Position numbers and translations under genes: made by a program. From JBGVMW01 sp045125095 (GTDB lineage: Bacteria; Bacillota; Clostridia; Lachnospirales; Lachnospiraceae), in NCBI GenBank assembly GCA_045125095.1, contig JBGVMW010000141.1, positions 1 through 64,000 of the forward strand: a DNA stretch of 64,000 nucleotides. The letters are read 5' to 3'. The first letter of the stretch is position 1. Each line of letters starts with the position of its first letter. The notes beneath the pieces are model-generated. The model searched no databases, was not told where the DNA came from, and saw only the letters and a list, made by a program, of their open reading frames with translations. Below, one piece after another: positions 62,037 through 64,000 of this stretch.

Positions 62037-62148
62037 GTAACTATTCAGAATAGGACTTCGCAGTCCGTAAGAAAATACTGTGGTTGCATTTTAACTAGGA
62101 ATGTAATTCAGGGTTAAATGGTAACTTACGAGGGTACTGAATAGTTAC
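62037..62148. repeat. Family B repeat, copy 3, between the two leuDC pairs
   Basis: GTAACTATTCAG at 62037-62048 and CTGAATAGTTAC at 62137-62148 are perfect 12-bp inverted ends. The interior contains AGGACTTCGCAGTCC. It separates the first LeuC-type gene from the second LeuD-type gene. Confidence 0.8.
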
Positions 62149-62172
62149 CTTAAATAAAAGAAAGGAACAATC

Positions 62173-62664
62173 ATGGAACAATTCACTGGAAAAGTATGGT
62201 TACTTGGCGATGATATCGACACCGACATTATCATCCCAACAGAATATTTAGCATTAAAAACAGTAAAGGACATGACCCCATATGCCTTTTCCCCACTCCG
62301 TCCGGAATTAGCAGGACAGATTGAACCGGGAGATATCATTGTGGCAGGAAAGAACTTCGGCTGTGGTTCCTCCAGAGAACAGGCACCGGAAATCATCAAA
62401 GCATTGGGTGTAAAATGTGTCATTGCAAAATCATTTGCAAGAATTTTCTTCCGTAATTCCATCAACAATGGTCTGCTGTTGATAGAAAATCCGGACCTTA
62501 GAGAAGCAGTAGAAGAAGGCGACACCATTGAAGTAACCGTAAATGAGCAGATTACACATAAGGGCAATTCATACCCAATTACATCACTGCCTCAGAATCT
62601 GGTAGATATCATTAACGCAGGTGGTCTGGTAAAGGCAATGCGTAAGAGAAATGGATTAGATTAG
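62173..62664 (+). CDS. leuD: 3-isopropylmalate dehydratase small subunit (LeuD type), second pair
   Basis: 163 residues. It begins MEQFTGKVWLLGDDIDTDII and has GCGSSREQAPEIIKALGVKC near 65. Pairs with the following LeuC. The symbol is tentative: either this or the first pair is the leucine enzyme. AAAGGAACAATC precedes ATG. Confidence 0.85.
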   Translation: MEQFTGKVWLLGDDIDTDIIIPTEYLALKTVKDMTPYAFSPLRPELAGQIEPGDIIVAGKNFGCGSSREQAPEIIKALGVKCVIAKSFARIFFRNSINNGLLLIENPDLREAVEEGDTIEVTVNEQITHKGNSYPITSLPQNLVDIINAGGLVKAMRKRNGLD

Positions 62665-62675
62665 GAGGAAGCACA

Positions 62676-63920
62676 ATGGGCGCAACAATTATCGAAAAAA
62701 TTGTTCGAAAGAACACAGGAATTGATACAGCAAAAGCAAATGATATTGTAACGGTGAATGTAGACCGTGTCATGATACATGATATTTTTATTCCATTTGT
62801 AGCGGAGAAATTCGAGGAAATGGGATTTACAAAGCTTTGGGATGCGGACAAAGTCGTATTGATATATGACCATTTAGTACCGGCAAGTCAAGTGGACGAT
62901 ACCAGACATTTCCGTGTGGGAAATGAATTCGTAGAAAAATACGGAATGAAGAATATCCACCGTTCCGACGGAATCTGCCATCAGCTTATGACAGAGGCGG
63001 GTTATGTAAAGCCTGGCAATATCGTATTTGGTACAGACAGCCATACGACTACATATGGATGTGTAGGTGCATTTTCATCCGGTATCGGTTACACAGAAAT
63101 GGCGAGTATTTTAGGAACAGGTACCATGTGGATTAAGGTACCGGAGACCATTCGTGTTAATATTACAGGTACTTTGCCAGCTAATGTAACTTCTAAGGAT
63201 ATCATCCTTCGCCTGATTGGTGATTTAGGAGCAGATGGTGCTACTTACAAGGCGTTGGAGTTTGCCGGTGATACGGTGGAAGCTATGAGTGTGGCAAGCC
63301 GTATGACAATTGCAAACATGGCAATTGAAGCAGGTGCGAAATGTGCGTTATTTACACCGGACGAAAAGACAGCAGAATACTGTAACATGCAACTGACGGA
63401 TGCAGAGCGCGATTTGGTTGGTGATGCAGATGCTTCCTATGTAAAGGTTATCAATTACAAGGCAGAGGAGTTTGTTCCTGTTTTGGCATGTCCGTCACAG
63501 GTGGACAATATCAAGCCGGTCAGTGAGTTAGAAGGAACAGAAATTGACCAGGTATTTATTGGTTCCTGTACCAATGGACGTTTAGAAGATTTAGAGAAGG
63601 CAGCAGCTTATTTAAAGGGTAAAAAGGTGGCTCCTTATGTGAAATGTATTGTGACACCGGCAAGCCGTAAGATATACAGAGAAGCAGCTGCAAACGGTAC
63701 ACTTGCCATTTTGGCAGAAGCAGGTGCCATCATTACACATCCCGGCTGTGGTCTCTGTTGTGGACGTACCGGTGGTATCTTAACAGACGGTGAGCGGGTA
63801 GTGGCTACCAATAACCGTAATTTCTTAGGAAGAATGGGAACCTCAAAAGTAGAAATCTTCCTGGCGTCTCCTGCAACAGCAGCAGCATGTGCAGTGGCAG
63901 GTAAAATTGTGATGCCATAG
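62676..63920 (+). CDS. leuC: 3-isopropylmalate dehydratase large subunit (LeuC type), second pair
   Basis: 414 residues. HLVPASQVDDTRHF near 67, GTDSHTTTYGCVGAFSSGIG near 118, and the Fe-S ligands in FIGSCTNGR near 290 and HPGCGLCCG near 350. It keeps the canonical GSCTNGR, unlike the first pair. Follows leuD by 11 bases after AGGAGG. The family covers isopropylmalate and homoaconitate-type hydro-lyases; the leucine role is inferred. Confidence 0.88.
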   Translation: MGATIIEKIVRKNTGIDTAKANDIVTVNVDRVMIHDIFIPFVAEKFEEMGFTKLWDADKVVLIYDHLVPASQVDDTRHFRVGNEFVEKYGMKNIHRSDGICHQLMTEAGYVKPGNIVFGTDSHTTTYGCVGAFSSGIGYTEMASILGTGTMWIKVPETIRVNITGTLPANVTSKDIILRLIGDLGADGATYKALEFAGDTVEAMSVASRMTIANMAIEAGAKCALFTPDEKTAEYCNMQLTDAERDLVGDADASYVKVINYKAEEFVPVLACPSQVDNIKPVSELEGTEIDQVFIGSCTNGRLEDLEKAAAYLKGKKVAPYVKCIVTPASRKIYREAAANGTLAILAEAGAIITHPGCGLCCGRTGGILTDGERVVATNNRNFLGRMGTSKVEIFLASPATAAACAVAGKIVMP

Positions 63921-64000
63921 TAAGAGAAATATAGTAATAATTTTTCTAATCCTTCCATATAGTAGAATGGGTGTAAATAACACTGCTATTGTAAGGAGGA
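63921..64000 (+). other. Intergenic end of window with ribosome binding site for a following gene
   Basis: 80 bases of AT-rich sequence ending in AAGGAGGA, a strong ribosome binding site for a gene just beyond the window. Confidence 0.6.

Overview
The window looks like a chromosomal segment of a low-GC, spore-forming, anaerobic member of the Clostridia, most likely Lachnospiraceae. This rests on AT-rich coding sequence with strong AGGAGG-type ribosome binding sites, an alpha/beta small acid-soluble spore protein, a BofA-like sporulation gene, an oxygen-independent class III ribonucleotide reductase, a class C group II intron related to those of gut Clostridia, an S-box before metK and an Agr system. 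The assignment is inferred from gene content only.

Layout. 1-2.9 kb: secreted BspA-like protein behind a foldback repeat. 3-11.1 kb: plsC, then a phosphate-starvation block (pstSCAB-phoU and a PhoP/PhoR pair) with a candidate Pho box. 11.1-15 kb: short PocR/chemoreceptor-like protein, DUF1858 protein, mecA, and a Ser/Thr kinase fused to a ParA-like domain whose 5' end is frameshifted. 15-19 kb: foldback element, iron alcohol dehydrogenase, and a PadR-controlled membrane-protein operon with a clear operator. 19-25 kb: initiator tRNA, sirtuin, DUF951, rpsF-ssb-rpsR, and nrdD behind paired NrdR boxes. 24.7-36.3 kb: ssp, bofA-like gene, and a complete Tad (type IVb) pilus cluster: two prepilin peptidases, TadZ, TadA, TadB, TadC, Flp pilin, TadE-like pseudopilins and an FHA protein, followed by a flavodoxin/SCP2 fusion. 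36.4-42.1 kb: soluble histidine kinase, HIT protein, murG, TSCPD protein, pgi. 42.3-44.2 kb: group II intron. 44.4-49.4 kb: an agr quorum-sensing locus (agrA, agrC, agrD, agrB) with two linked genes, one interrupted in its signal peptide. 49.6-64 kb: shikimate kinase, LysM/G5/M23 peptidase, an orphan transcript candidate, murA, S-box-metK, MarR, DUF885 lipoprotein, chemoreceptor, and two tandem leuDC-type pairs.

The most unusual layer is non-coding. At least four families of short palindromic repeats punctuate the intergenic spaces. Family A (about 62 bp, 16-bp terminal inverted repeats starting TATATACTAGG) almost always begins exactly in the T-run of a rho-independent terminator: after plsC, tRNA-fMet, rpsR, hinT, pgi, agrC, the S-box terminator, metK and the chemoreceptor gene. 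The group II intron sits at such a terminator/repeat junction too. Family B (GTAACTATTCAG ends), family C (TTAACCTAAC ends) and a 247-bp foldback element, one copy of which has 11-bp flanking direct repeats, complete the set. No encoded transposase was seen for any of them.

Three genes have 5' ends that are out of frame or stopped just after a good ribosome binding site (kinase at 13.5 kb, prepilin peptidase at 25.6 kb, secreted protein at 47.5 kb). These could be real decay, recoding or sequence error, and need raw-read checks.
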